Shown here piece after piece: positions 9,030 to 18,240 of a stretch of 64,000 nucleotides of DNA. The notes beneath the pieces are model-generated. The model was given only the letters and a program-made list of their open reading frames with translations, had not been told where the DNA came from and ran no database searches. Each line of letters opens with the position of its first letter. Position 1 is the first letter of the stretch. Source of the DNA: Pusillimonas caeni (GTDB lineage Bacteria > Pseudomonadota > Gammaproteobacteria > Burkholderiales > Burkholderiaceae_B); the NCBI RefSeq assembly GCF_003545815.1, contig NZ_PDUW01000007.1, positions 124,001-188,000 on the forward strand, in the 5' to 3' direction. A program made the position numbers and the translations under genes.

Positions 9030-11853
9030 AAACACTTTAAATCTGCCCGAGACCCCTTTTCCGATGCGGGGCGACCTCGCCAAGCGCGAACCGCGCTGGG
9101 TCGCCGAGTGGGAAGAAAACAAAGTGTACGAGGCGATCCGCCAGGCCAGCCAGGGGCGCCCCAAGTTCGTGCTGCATGACGGCCCGCCCTACGCCAACGG
9201 CGACATCCACATCGGCCACGCCGTCAACAAGATACTCAAGGACATCATCGTCAAGAGCCGCAACATGGCCGGCTTCGACGCGCAGTACGTGCCCGGCTGG
9301 GACTGCCACGGCATGCCCATCGAGATCCAGATCGAAAAGAAGTACGGCAAGCACTTGCCGGTGGCCGAGGTGCAGTCCAAGGCGCGCGCCTACGCGCTCG
9401 AGCAGATCGAGCGCCAGAAGGCCGACTTCAAGCGCCTGGGCGTGCTGGGCGACTGGAACCGCCCCTACCTCACCATGAACTACGCCAATGAAGCGAACGA
9501 ACTTCGCGTGCTGGCCCGCATCATGGAGAAAGGCTTCGTCTTTCGCGGCCTCAAGCCCGTCAACTGGTGTTTCGACTGCGGTTCGGCCCTGGCCGAGGCC
9601 GAGGTGGAGTACGCCGACCGCAAGGATCCCGCCGTCTATGTGGCCTTCCGCTTCGACGATCCCGCCAAGGTCGCCCATGCCTTCGGCCTGACCGAAGCCC
9701 AGGAAGGCGCCGTCGTCATCTGGACCACCACGCCCTGGACGCTGCCGGCAAACCAGGCGCTGAACGTGCATCCCGAGATCGACTACGCCCTGGTCCGCCT
9801 GGCCGAGCCGCGCGCCACGGGAACGGTGCTGCTGCTGGCCAAAGAACTGGTCGAAAGCTGTCTCGAGGCCTGGAAGCTCGAGGGCGAAGTCATCGCCACG
9901 GCCAAGGGCGCGGCCCTGGCCAACCTGGAGTTCCGCCATCCGCTCTACGACGTGGACCCCGGCTATCGGCGTACGGCACCGGTCTACCTGGCCGACTACG
10001 TGTCGCTGGACGCCGGCACCGGCGTCGTACATTCGTCGCCCGCCTACGGCGTCGAGGACTTCCTGTCCTGCAAGGCGCACGGCCTGCGCGACGAGGACAT
10101 CATCAACCCCGTGATGGGCGACGGCGTCTATGCCTCCAGCCTGCCCCTGTTCGGCGGCCAGCTCATCTGGAAGGCCAACCCCGAGATCGTCAAGGCGCTC
10201 GACGCAGCCGGCTCGCTGCTGCAGGTCAATACACTGTCGCACAGCTATATGCACTGCTGGCGGCACAAGACCCCGGTCATCTACCGCGCCACCAGCCAGT
10301 GGTTCGCCGGCATGGACCGCCAGCCCAAAGAGGGCAAGACCCTGCGCGAAGCAGCCCTCGAGGGCGTCGAACAGACGCAGTTCTATCCGGCCTGGGGCCG
10401 GGCCAGGCTGCATGCCATGATCGCCAACCGACCCGACTGGACGCTGTCGCGCCAGCGCCAGTGGGGCGTTCCCATGGCCTTTTTCGTTCACAAGGAAACG
10501 GGCGAGCTCCATCCCCGCACAGTCGAGTTGCTTGAACAGGTCGCCCAGCGGGTCGAGAAAGAAGGCATCGAAGCCTGGCAATCGCTCGATCCGCGCGAAC
10601 TGCTGGGCGACGAGGCCGAGCACTACGAAAACAACCGCGACACGCTGGACGTCTGGTTCGACTCGGGCACCACCCACGCCACGGTGCTGGGCGGCCGGGA
10701 CAACGAATTCAACGGCTCGCACGGCGATCTGCTCAAATGGCCGGCCGACCTTTACCTGGAAGGCTCGGACCAGCACCGGGGCTGGTTCCACTCCTCGCTG
10801 CTGACCAGTTGCATGCTTTACGGCCGCCCGCCCTACAAGGCCCTGCTGACCCACGGCTTCGTGGTGGACGGGGCCGGACGCAAGATGAGCAAGTCGGTCG
10901 GCAACGTGGTCGCCCCGCAAAAGGTGTCCGATTCGCTGGGCGCCGAGATCCTGCGCTTGTGGACCGCCGCCACCGATTATTCCGGCGAACTGTCCATCTC
11001 AGACGAAATCCTCAAGCGGGTGGTCGAAGGCTATCGCCGCATCCGCAACACCCTCAAGTTCCTGCTGGGCAACCTCAGCGATTTCGACCCGGCGCGCGAC
11101 GCCGTGGCGCTGGACGCCATGTTCGAGATCGACCGCTATGCGCTGGCCATGACGGCCGCGATGCAGGCGGAAACACTCGAGAACTACAAGCGCTACGAAT
11201 TCCACCCCGCCGTGGCGCGGCTGCAGGTCTTCTGTTCCGAAGACCTCGGCGCCTTCTATCTCGACGTCCTGAAAGACCGGCTGTACACCACGGCGCGCGA
11301 TAGCCTGGCCCGGCGTTCGGCGCAGACGGCGGTGTTCCACATCACCCATGCGCTGCTCAAGCTCATGGCGCCCATTCTTTCCTTCACCGCCGAAGAGGCC
11401 TGGAAGGACCTTCACCAGGGCCACGCCGTCACCATCTTCACCGAGCTGTTCCATGCCCTGCCCGACCAGGTGGACGCCGCCGTGCTGAACGAAAAATGGA
11501 GCCGCCTGCGGGCCATGCGCGCCGACGTCATGCGGCGCATCGAAGAGGTCCGGACGGCAGGCCTTATCGGCTCCTCGCTGGATGCGGAAATCGACCTGTA
11601 TGCCGATGGCGACGATTACGAGCTGTTGGCCTCGCTGCAGGACGACCTGCGCTTCGTGCTGATCGTGTCGCGCGCCGAAGTGCATCGCGCCGGCGGCGAC
11701 CTGCGCATCGAGGTCGCCGCCACCGCGCACGCCAAGTGCGAGCGCTGCTGGCACCATCGCGACGACGTGGGCCGGGACGAGCAGCATCCCACGCTGTGCG
11801 GCCGCTGCGTCAGCAATCTGTCTTCGACCGGCGAGGCGCGCCGCCATGCCTGA
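9019..11853 (+). CDS. ileS: Isoleucyl-tRNA synthetase
   Basis: A 944-residue class I aminoacyl-tRNA synthetase charging tRNA-Ile. The HIGH signature is seen as HIGHAV near residue 60 and the KMSKS loop as [10 protein letters not shown] near residue 620. Between them are the editing (CP1) domain with [13 protein letters not shown] and the [13 protein letters not shown] motif. The C-terminal zinc finger CERCWHH...CGRC is intact, typical of the bacterial cytosolic form rather than the mupirocin-resistant eukaryotic-like type. ATG at 9019 ([10 protein letters not shown]) gives the standard N-terminus and overlaps the end of ribF. The 3' end overlaps lspA by eight bases. Confidence 0.98.
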   Translation: MDYRNTLNLPETPFPMRGDLAKREPRWVAEWEENKVYEAIRQASQGRPKFVLHDGPPYANGDIHIGHAVNKILKDIIVKSRNMAGFDAQYVPGWDCHGMPIEIQIEKKYGKHLPVAEVQSKARAYALEQIERQKADFKRLGVLGDWNRPYLTMNYANEANELRVLARIMEKGFVFRGLKPVNWCFDCGSALAEAEVEYADRKDPAVYVAFRFDDPAKVAHAFGLTEAQEGAVVIWTTTPWTLPANQALNVHPEIDYALVRLAEPRATGTVLLLAKELVESCLEAWKLEGEVIATAKGAALANLEFRHPLYDVDPGYRRTAPVYLADYVSLDAGTGVVHSSPAYGVEDFLSCKAHGLRDEDIINPVMGDGVYASSLPLFGGQLIWKANPEIVKALDAAGSLLQVNTLSHSYMHCWRHKTPVIYRATSQWFAGMDRQPKEGKTLREAALEGVEQTQFYPAWGRARLHAMIANRPDWTLSRQRQWGVPMAFFVHKETGELHPRTVELLEQVAQRVEKEGIEAWQSLDPRELLGDEAEHYENNRDTLDVWFDSGTTHATVLGGRDNEFNGSHGDLLKWPADLYLEGSDQHRGWFHSSLLTSCMLYGRPPYKALLTHGFVVDGAGRKMSKSVGNVVAPQKVSDSLGAEILRLWTAATDYSGELSISDEILKRVVEGYRRIRNTLKFLLGNLSDFDPARDAVALDAMFEIDRYALAMTAAMQAETLENYKRYEFHPAVARLQVFCSEDLGAFYLDVLKDRLYTTARDSLARRSAQTAVFHITHALLKLMAPILSFTAEEAWKDLHQGHAVTIFTELFHALPDQVDAAVLNEKWSRLRAMRADVMRRIEEVRTAGLIGSSLDAEIDLYADGDDYELLASLQDDLRFVLIVSRAEVHRAGGDLRIEVAATAHAKCERCWHHRDDVGRDEQHPTLCGRCVSNLSSTGEARRHA

Positions 11854-12382
11854 GCACGCCACGGCTTCCCGCCCGGCCTTCATTCCGCCGCGCTTCTGGG
11901 CCTGGCTGTCGGGCGCGGTGCTGATCATCGTGCTCGACCAGTTGACCAAGAGCTATTTCGACGGCAACATGGCCTATGCGGAACGCTGGCCCGTTCTGCC
12001 GTTTTTCGACTTCACGCTGTTGTACAACCCGGGGGCGGCATTCAGTTTCCTGGCCGGCGGACAAGGCTGGCAGCGCTGGCTCTTTACGGCCATCGCGCTG
12101 GGCGCCGTCGGCCTCATCCTGCACCTGCTGCGGCGCCATCCCAGGCAGACCCTTTTTTGCGCGTCGCTTACCTGCATTCTGGGCGGCGCCATCGGCAACC
12201 TGATCGACCGCATCATGCACGGCCACGTCGTCGATTTCCTGCTGTTTCATTGGGCCGGCTGGCATTTCCCGGCCTTCAACGTCGCCGACATCGCCATCAC
12301 CTGCGGCGCGGCTCTGCTGATCCTCGACGAAATCCTGCGCATCCGGCGCGAACGGCGGCGCAGGGCCGATCCGGCCGCGTAA
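11846..12382 (+). CDS. lspA: Lipoprotein signal peptidase (signal peptidase II)
   Basis: A 178-residue inner-membrane aspartyl protease that cleaves signal peptides of diacylglyceryl-modified lipoproteins. Four hydrophobic segments are seen. Conserved blocks are [31 protein letters not shown] and FNVADIAI. The catalytic aspartates lie in HVVDFL and FNVADI. The start overlaps ileS, indicating translational coupling. Its substrates include several lipoproteins encoded in this window (PqiC, the clostripain-like protein and the CubicO-like protein). Confidence 0.97.
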   Translation: MPEHATASRPAFIPPRFWAWLSGAVLIIVLDQLTKSYFDGNMAYAERWPVLPFFDFTLLYNPGAAFSFLAGGQGWQRWLFTAIALGAVGLILHLLRRHPRQTLFCASLTCILGGAIGNLIDRIMHGHVVDFLLFHWAGWHFPAFNVADIAITCGAALLILDEILRIRRERRRRADPAA

Positions 12383-12425
12383 GCGCAGCAGGCCGCCAAA
12401 GCTCAACCCGTTCCAGGAAGAGACC

Positions 12426-13628
12426 ATGCCCGACCTCGACCAACAACGCTTCGTGCTGGGCCTGACAGGCGGCATCGCCTGCTATAAAAGCGCCGAACTG
12501 CTGCGCCGCATGCAGGACCACGGCGCTGTCGTCGATGTCGTCATGACCGATGCCGCCTCGCACTTCATCACCGCCACCACCATGCAGGCCCTGTCGGGCC
12601 GGCCCGTCTACACCGATGCCTGGGACAATCGCGTACCCAACAGCATGGCCCACATCAACCTGACGCGGGGCGCGCGGGCCGTGCTCATCGCTCCCGCCAG
12701 CGCCGACTTCCTGGCCAAGCTGGCCCACGGCCTGGCCGACGACCTGCTGTCGACGCTGTGCCTTGCGCGCGGCGGATGCCCCTTGCTGGTGGCGCCGGCC
12801 ATGAACCGCGAGATGTGGGAACACCCCGCCACCCAGCGCAACGTCCGGCAGCTGCGCCAGGACGGCGTGCAGGTCCTGGGCCCCGGCAGCGGCGAACAGG
12901 CCTGCGGCGAAGTCGGCGACGGCCGCATGCTGGAGCCCGACCAACTGCTGCAGGAACTCATCGCCTTCACCCAGCCCAAGCTGCTGGCCGGCCGGCGCGT
13001 CGTCATCACCGCCGGTCCAACCAGCGAAAAAATCGACCCGGTGCGCGTCATTACCAATCGCTCGTCGGGCAAGACCGGTTACGCCATCGCGCGGGCCGCC
13101 CACGAAGCCGGCGCGAGCGTGGTGCTGGTTTCAGGGCCCACCGCCCTGCCCGCGCCGCAAGGCGTGCGGCGACTGGACGTCGAAAGCGCCGCCGACATGC
13201 ATGCGGCCGTGATGGCTAGTGTGGGCGATGCCGACCTGTTCATCGCGGTGGCCGCGGTGGCGGATTGGCACGTCGTCAATGCCAGCGGCAACAAGCTCAA
13301 GAAGAGCGCGTCCGACCAGCTCCCCGCCCTCCAGTTCGCGCCCAATCCCGACATCCTCGCCGACGTGGCGCGCAGGCCCGGCGGCCCCTGGTGCGTCGGC
13401 TTTGCGGCCGAAACCGAAAACCTCCACGAGCATGCTCAGGCCAAGCGCCGGCGCAAGGGCGTTCCCCTGCTGGTGGGCAATCTGGCTCAGGACTCCATGG
13501 GCGGCGACACCACCACCTTCGTGCTGTTCGATGACCAGGGCGCTGAAGCGCTGCCCAAGCTGAGCAAGACCGAGGCGGCCCGCCGCCTCGTTCAAGCCAT
13601 TGCGGCCCGCCTGCCGGGCAAAGCCTGA
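12426..13628 (+). CDS. coaBC: Bifunctional phosphopantothenoylcysteine decarboxylase / synthetase
   Basis: A 400-residue fusion for coenzyme A synthesis. The N-terminal CoaC flavoprotein domain (about 1-185) starts GLTGGIACYKSAELLR and carries the catalytic His in MAHINL, the PAMNREMW motif and the substrate-flap Cys (EQACGEVGDGRM). The C-terminal CoaB domain (about 190-400) has the TAGPTSEKIDPVR CTP-binding motif, NRSSGKTGYAIA dimer motif and KLKKS. A GGAAG Shine-Dalgarno precedes the ATG. In many proteobacteria dut follows directly; here dut is 5.7 kb downstream, beyond a transporter module. Confidence 0.96.
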   Translation: MPDLDQQRFVLGLTGGIACYKSAELLRRMQDHGAVVDVVMTDAASHFITATTMQALSGRPVYTDAWDNRVPNSMAHINLTRGARAVLIAPASADFLAKLAHGLADDLLSTLCLARGGCPLLVAPAMNREMWEHPATQRNVRQLRQDGVQVLGPGSGEQACGEVGDGRMLEPDQLLQELIAFTQPKLLAGRRVVITAGPTSEKIDPVRVITNRSSGKTGYAIARAAHEAGASVVLVSGPTALPAPQGVRRLDVESAADMHAAVMASVGDADLFIAVAAVADWHVVNASGNKLKKSASDQLPALQFAPNPDILADVARRPGGPWCVGFAAETENLHEHAQAKRRRKGVPLLVGNLAQDSMGGDTTTFVLFDDQGAEALPKLSKTEAARRLVQAIAARLPGKA

Positions 13629-13689
13629 AGCCCCTGGATGTAAGGCAATCCGCGCGGGCGCGATCCGGCGCGTGCGTGGGCTCGACGCG

Positions 13690-14925
13690 TCAGCGCGGCG
13701 GACCGGACCACTCGGCATGAGCCCTGCCCACCGCCCGCAGCTCGTCCATCAGCAGGCGCGCCCCCGGTGATGAACGCTCCGGCGCCCGCCGTATGATGCC
13801 GATGGAACGGTGCACGGCGCCGGAAACGAGCGGCAGCCTTGTCAGCGCGCCCGTCTGGATGTCGTGGTGGAAGATGCGCTGCGCGGCGGCGGTAATCAGG
13901 TCGCTCTCCAGCAGCAGTCCCCTGATGGTGGCGGGGTCGGAGGTCTCGACGGTCACGCGCGGGTGCGGCAGGCGATGCGCGTCGAGCAAGGCGGTCAGCG
14001 CGCTGCGGGTGGGCGTGCCCTCTCCCGGCAGCACCCAGCGCGCTTGCAGCGCATCGCTCAGGGAGGCATTCGGGTCTTGCGCCAGTGGGTGGCCCGAGCG
14101 GGCGATGATGGCGATCCAGTCATCGAACAGCTTTTCCGACACCAGGGTGGTGTATTGCCCCACGGGCTGCAGCGCGCCCACGACCAGGTCGATGTCGCCG
14201 CACCACAGGCCGGCCGCCAAGGTCTCGAACGAGCCCTCCACAGTGGCAATGTTCAGGTTGGGATGCTTCGACTGCAGCCTGGCGATGGACATGGGCAGGA
14301 TCAAGGCGCCGCCGAAAGGCAGCGCGCCGACCGTCACCTTGCCTTCGATCTTGCCGCTCAGCATGGCGATCTCGGCGCTGGCGTGGCGCAGCTCGGCCAG
14401 AGCGCGCTTCAGGTGCAGCAGAAGGGCCGCGCCGGCCGCGGTCAGCCGCATCGCGCCATCGGAACGCTGGAACAGCGGCAGCCCGGTGCTGACGTCCAGA
14501 TCGCGCACCGCCAGGCTGACCGCCGGCTGCGAAATGCCCAGCCTGGCCGCGACGGCGCCCATGTGCATGAGGTCCGCAAATGCAAGCAGCACCTCCAGGC
14601 GTCTTTTGCCGACCGACAGCGCGAATATCGGCGCGTTCAACAGCTTGACGCCCTGCACGTCGGCCATGTCCTCCAGCATCTGGCGCGCGCGCCCCATTTC
14701 GGCGAAAGCGCCTTCGACGCGGCGCAGCAGCACCGTGCCGATCTCGGTCGGCAGCATGCCGCGCTCATGCCTTTCGAAAAGCCTGCCGCCCACGTCGCGC
14801 TCGAGCTCTTCGATCGAATAGGAAACCGCCGACCGCGACCTGCGCAGGCTTTCTCCCGCCCGCTTCATGCTGCCTTCATGGCATACCGCGACGAAGGTCT
14901 TGAGATGCTTGGGGTGAAGATTCAC
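13690..14925 (-). CDS. LysR-family regulator with two tandem winged-helix DNA-binding domains
   Basis: A 411-residue protein, about 100 residues longer than a normal LysR regulator. Two LysR-type helix-turn-helix units are visible. The first is at residues 8-63 (HLKTFVAVCHEGSMKRAGES ... SAVSYSIEELERDVGGRLF). The second is at about 109-166 (RLEVLLAFADLMHMGAVAAR ... QPAVSLAVRDLDVSTGLPLF). A helical linker (about 67-105) joins them. A PBP-like effector-binding domain follows from about 195 (KVTVGALPFGGA ... LPGEGTPTRSAL). It lies 30 bases downstream of the tautomerase gene on the same strand, so it probably closes the dctPQM-tautomerase operon and regulates it. A single continuous frame makes a sequencing frameshift unlikely. 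The effector is unknown. Confidence 0.85.
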   Translation of the reverse strand: MNLHPKHLKTFVAVCHEGSMKRAGESLRRSRSAVSYSIEELERDVGGRLFERHERGMLPTEIGTVLLRRVEGAFAEMGRARQMLEDMADVQGVKLLNAPIFALSVGKRRLEVLLAFADLMHMGAVAARLGISQPAVSLAVRDLDVSTGLPLFQRSDGAMRLTAAGAALLLHLKRALAELRHASAEIAMLSGKIEGKVTVGALPFGGALILPMSIARLQSKHPNLNIATVEGSFETLAAGLWCGDIDLVVGALQPVGQYTTLVSEKLFDDWIAIIARSGHPLAQDPNASLSDALQARWVLPGEGTPTRSALTALLDAHRLPHPRVTVETSDPATIRGLLLESDLITAAAQRIFHHDIQTGALTRLPLVSGAVHRSIGIIRRAPERSSPGARLLMDELRAVGRAHAEWSGPPR

Positions 14926-14955
14926 GCCGATCCCGTGCCGGAAAGCCGGCAGGTA

Positions 14956-15150
14956 TCAGGTTTCGCCCAGTTCCAGGGCGGTCTTGCCGCTGATGCCCCA
15001 GTGGCTGAGCGGCACCTCGTCGACCAGTACGCGTATATTGCTTCGCGGCGCCCGCAGGCTTTGGTGGATGGCCTCGGTCACGGCGTCGATGAGTTCCGCA
15101 ACTTCTTCCGCGCTGCGGCCTTGCATGATCGACAAACGGGCGATGGGCAT
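14956..15150 (-). CDS. 4-oxalocrotonate tautomerase family enzyme
   Basis: A 64-residue protein, the usual size of 4-oxalocrotonate tautomerase subunits. After removal of Met the N-terminal Pro-1 is the catalytic base (PIARLSI). Arg-11 (QGR) and Arg-39 (SNIR), which bind substrate carboxylates in 4-OT, are both at the expected positions, and Trp replaces Phe at position 50. The enzyme class isomerises enol and keto forms of 2-hydroxymuconate-like ring-fission products; related members dehalogenate or hydrate. It follows dctM by 14 bases and precedes the tandem-HTH LysR gene, so the transporter's substrate may feed this enzyme. The substrate itself is not evident. Confidence 0.88.
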   Translation of the reverse strand: MPIARLSIMQGRSAEEVAELIDAVTEAIHQSLRAPRSNIRVLVDEVPLSHWGISGKTALELGET

Positions 15151-15164
15151 ATGACAGCTCCTTC

Positions 15165-16490
15165 TCATCCTAGCCAGCGCACCAGCGCCAGCGTCAACAC
15201 AGGGAATCCCACAAGAAGCGCCAGACGTATGAAATCGGACACCAGAAAGGGAACCACGCCGCGGAATATCGTTCCCAGCGGCAGATCTCGGGCAACGCCA
15301 TTGATGACGTAGACGTTCATGCCCACCGGCGGAGTGATCAACCCCATCTCCATGACCACCATCGCCAGCACGCCGAACCAGATGCTTTTCTCGTCGGGGC
15401 CGAGGCCCCAGTAGTCCAGCCCCAGCACGACCGGCAGCAGTATGGGTATGGTGATGACGATCATGGAGAGGCTGTCCATGATGCAGCCCAGCAGAATGTA
15501 CAGCACCAGGATGGCGACCAGCACGCCGAACGGCCCGAGGCCCAGGTTCTGCACCCACTCGGCCGTCACGTTCGAGATCTGGCTGACGGCGAGCAGCGAG
15601 CTGAGCATGTCGGCACCGATGAGAATCAGGAAGATCATCCCCGTGCCGGACGCCGTGCCCGCAATGCAGGCGGCCAGCCCGCCGTCCCTGAGCCCGCCCG
15701 ACTTCCATGCCACCACGCCGGTTGCCAGCGCGCCGAGGGCCGCGGCTTCGGTGGCGGTGAACAGGCCGCTGTAGATGCCGCCCAGCACGGCCGCGAAGAT
15801 GACGATCACCGGCCAGGTGGACAGCAAAGTGCGCCAGCGCTCAGACCATGCGTACCGGGGCACGAGAGGACCCGCGGCATCGGCTCGAAGACGCACCGAC
15901 ACGGCTACCACGATCATGTAGCCCACCGCCGCCAGCACGCCGGGCACCAGCGCCGCCATGAACATCTTGGCGATGTTCTGTTCGGCGATGATGGCGTAGA
16001 TGATCAGCGGCACCGAGGGAGGAATGAGAATGCCCAGGGTTCCCCCGGCGGCGATGGCGCCGCCCGAAAGCCCGGGCGAATAGCCATGGCGCCTGAGCTC
16101 CGGCAGCACGACTTGGGTCATGGTCGCCGCGGTGGCCAACGACGAGCCGCAAATCGCCCCGAAGCCCGCGCAGGCGCCCACACCGGCCATGGCCATGCCG
16201 CCGCGCCAGTGGCCGATGAAGGCGTTGGCGGCCTGGAACAGCGCCCTGGACAGGCCGCCGTAGGTGGCAAACTGGCCCATCAGCAGAAACAGGGGCACGA
16301 CCGACAGGTCGTACATGGAAAAGCGCGCGTACGGCGCATGCTTCAAGGTGGCGACCAAGGCGTCCCAGCCCGAGATCCACACATAGCCCACGGCTCCGGC
16401 CAGGAACATGGCAATGCCGACGTGGATGCGCAGCGCCAGCATGGCCAGCATGAAGACGCCCATCAACAACCCGATCTGCACCCCCGTCAT
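15165..16490 (-). CDS. dctM: TRAP transporter large permease (DctM)
   Basis: A 441-residue integral membrane protein with about twelve hydrophobic segments, the ion-coupled transport subunit of a tripartite ATP-independent periplasmic transporter. Typical blocks are seen: SVVPLFLLMGQFATYGGL, GAICGSSLATAATM, GGTLGILIPPSVPLIIYAI, GLFTATEAAALG and ITPPVGMNVYVING. The ATG at 16490 overlaps the stop of the small permease gene by four bases, so the two are translationally coupled. It uses a sodium or proton gradient to import an acid delivered by the DctP protein. Confidence 0.95.
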   Translation of the reverse strand: MTGVQIGLLMGVFMLAMLALRIHVGIAMFLAGAVGYVWISGWDALVATLKHAPYARFSMYDLSVVPLFLLMGQFATYGGLSRALFQAANAFIGHWRGGMAMAGVGACAGFGAICGSSLATAATMTQVVLPELRRHGYSPGLSGGAIAAGGTLGILIPPSVPLIIYAIIAEQNIAKMFMAALVPGVLAAVGYMIVVAVSVRLRADAAGPLVPRYAWSERWRTLLSTWPVIVIFAAVLGGIYSGLFTATEAAALGALATGVVAWKSGGLRDGGLAACIAGTASGTGMIFLILIGADMLSSLLAVSQISNVTAEWVQNLGLGPFGVLVAILVLYILLGCIMDSLSMIVITIPILLPVVLGLDYWGLGPDEKSIWFGVLAMVVMEMGLITPPVGMNVYVINGVARDLPLGTIFRGVVPFLVSDFIRLALLVGFPVLTLALVRWLG

Positions 16491-17002
16491 GTCGGCTCCC
16501 GCCACTGCATCATGTTGGACAAGGCGGCCACGCCCAACAGCGCGAACGTGGGCGCAAGCGGCACGTACGTCCACCACACGGGCAGGTTCAGCACCATGCT
16601 GGTTTCCTGGTACTGGCGGATCTCCAGCGTGCCTACGCCGGTGCGCCAGGCCAGCAGGAAGGCCACCGCCGCCATCAGTATCGAGGCCGCCGCATCGAGA
16701 AAGCGCTTCAGCCGCGCCGACGCCCGGAGCGTGAAGAAGTCGACCAGGACATGGCCCCGCTTGAGCTCGCAATACGGCAGGCACATGGCGATGCCCACCG
16801 CCGACAGCATTCTGACGAGTTCGTAGTCGCCGGGCACCGCATTGCGCAGCACCGCGCGCCCGGCGATGCTGGCCACCGACAGCAGGGCCTCCAGCAGGAA
16901 CAGGGCAACGCCCAACGCGGCAAAGAAACCGCATACGCCTTCGAGCCAGCGCCGCGTCGCACTGGCCGGGCCCTGCCGGGAAAGGGCTGTGTCGTCCTTC
17001 AT
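16487..17002 (-). CDS. dctQ: TRAP transporter small permease (DctQ)
   Basis: A 171-residue membrane protein with four predicted helices (about 25-50, 65-85, 105-128, 145-165), the four-helix subunit that partners DctM. The family pattern MCLPYCELKRGHVLVDFFT after the second helix is clear. The N-terminus is a short cytoplasmic tail. Its ATG directly abuts the dctP stop codon and its own stop overlaps dctM, so dctP, dctQ and dctM form one tight operon. Confidence 0.92.
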   Translation of the reverse strand: MKDDTALSRQGPASATRRWLEGVCGFFAALGVALFLLEALLSVASIAGRAVLRNAVPGDYELVRMLSAVGIAMCLPYCELKRGHVLVDFFTLRASARLKRFLDAAASILMAAVAFLLAWRTGVGTLEIRQYQETSMVLNLPVWWTYVPLAPTFALLGVAALSNMMQWREPT

Positions 17003-18022
17003 TTACCTGGAGTACTTGTCGACCAGGGAAACTGCGGCATCGTAAAGAGCCTGGCCGTCTGCGCCCTGCTTGCCCACGTTCTCGATCCAGCCCTGTCGTA
17101 TGGAGCCCGTCGCCTCGGTCCAGCGCTTCATTTCTTCCTCGCTGATTTCATACACGGTATTGCCGCGGTCGACGGCCGCCTTGCGGCCCGCCTTGTCGGC
17201 CTCTTCGAACTGCGCGGCCACCCAGGCCGATGTGTCCGAACCGCTATTGGCGTCGATGATTTTCCTGAGTTCGGCCGGCAGGCTGTCGTACTTCTTCTGG
17301 TTCATGACGAAGATCATGGTCGACGTGGCCAGCATGCGCGGACCGGCCGTTTCGGCGTGGAACTTCGACAGTTCGTGCATCTTGACGCCCGGTATGACTT
17401 CCCAGGGCAGCAGCGCCGCGTCGATCACCCCCTTGGAATAGCTTTCTACGGCCTGGGGAAGCGGCATGCCCATGGCGCTGGCGCCCAGCTTGGTCAAGAG
17501 CTCGTTGCTCAGGCGGGATGGGGCCCGGATCTTCATGCCGCGAAGATCCTCCAGGGTCTCGACCTGCTTGTTGCGCATGTGCAGGTAGTTGGGTCCATTG
17601 ACCCAGGTGGCGATGGGCTTGACGCCGGCAAACTCGGCCTTGGCGTATTGCTGGGTGAAATCCCACAGCGCACGCGAGGAAGCCTGGTGCGTCGTCGCCA
17701 CGAACGGCAGCTCGAACACCTCTGAAACCGGGAACCGGCCCGGCGTATATCCGGGCAGCGTCCATACGATGTCGGCGATGCCGTCCCGGGCCTGGCCGAA
17801 CAGCTGCGAGGGGTTGCCTCCCAATTGCATGGCCGGGTAGATCTGGCATTTGAGCTGGCCCTGCGATTCGGATTCGATCTTTTCGCACCAGGGGACGATC
17901 ATCTTGCTGTGCGCGGCGGATGCGACGGGCAGGAAATGCGCCACTTTGAGCACTACCGGCTGTGCATGGGCCACGGGCGCGACCATAACGAGGGCACTGA
18001 ATAAGGCAAGCAAAGGTCTCAT
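17003..18022 (-). CDS. dctP: TRAP transporter periplasmic substrate-binding protein (DctP)
   Basis: A 339-residue periplasmic protein with a Sec signal peptide (cleavage probably after VAPVAHA near residue 20). The DctP family core is visible: VLKVAHFLPVASAAHSKM, TLPGYTPGRFPVSEVFELPF and the region LEDLRGMKIRAPSRLSNELL, which usually contains the arginine that binds the substrate carboxylate. An AAGGAG ribosome-binding site precedes the ATG. It is the first gene of the minus-strand operon dctP-dctQ-dctM-tautomerase-LysR and is divergent from a metallo-hydrolase gene across a 218-base promoter region. The ligand is probably an organic or aromatic acid, by family and context only. Confidence 0.93.
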   Translation of the reverse strand: MRPLLALFSALVMVAPVAHAQPVVLKVAHFLPVASAAHSKMIVPWCEKIESESQGQLKCQIYPAMQLGGNPSQLFGQARDGIADIVWTLPGYTPGRFPVSEVFELPFVATTHQASSRALWDFTQQYAKAEFAGVKPIATWVNGPNYLHMRNKQVETLEDLRGMKIRAPSRLSNELLTKLGASAMGMPLPQAVESYSKGVIDAALLPWEVIPGVKMHELSKFHAETAGPRMLATSTMIFVMNQKKYDSLPAELRKIIDANSGSDTSAWVAAQFEEADKAGRKAAVDRGNTVYEISEEEMKRWTEATGSIRQGWIENVGKQGADGQALYDAAVSLVDKYSR

Positions 18023-18240
18023 GGCAAACTCCTTGCATGGGTATGAGCACAGGGCTCATGGTGGATGTCGGTTTTGCTGCGCGTCCTACACTCTGACGGC
18101 CCTATTCTGGCGCTACAACGCAGCCGCCGTCGATCTCAAAATGCTTTTATACCTGTCGAAAAAATTTATAAGACATGGTTTACGTATTACCAAGACAGGC
18201 CCGGAGTGGCACACTCGTGCCATTGAAGGAGGTCTTGCAC
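18023..18240. promoter_or_regulatory. Divergent promoter region between dctP operon and metallo-hydrolase
   Basis: A 218-base intergenic region between divergent genes, with a markedly AT-rich centre (about 18110-18200) in an otherwise GC-rich window. It must contain promoters in both directions and is the natural binding place for the tandem-HTH LysR regulator encoded at the end of the dctP operon. A strong AAGGAGG ribosome-binding site for the plus-strand gene sits at its right edge (about 18227-18233). I could not define operator half-sites confidently. Confidence 0.5.

Noticed and set aside
9037-10920. 627-codon minus-strand frame within ileS
   Set aside because: Mirror of ileS codon structure; Val/Gly/Asp/Arg repeats without motifs.
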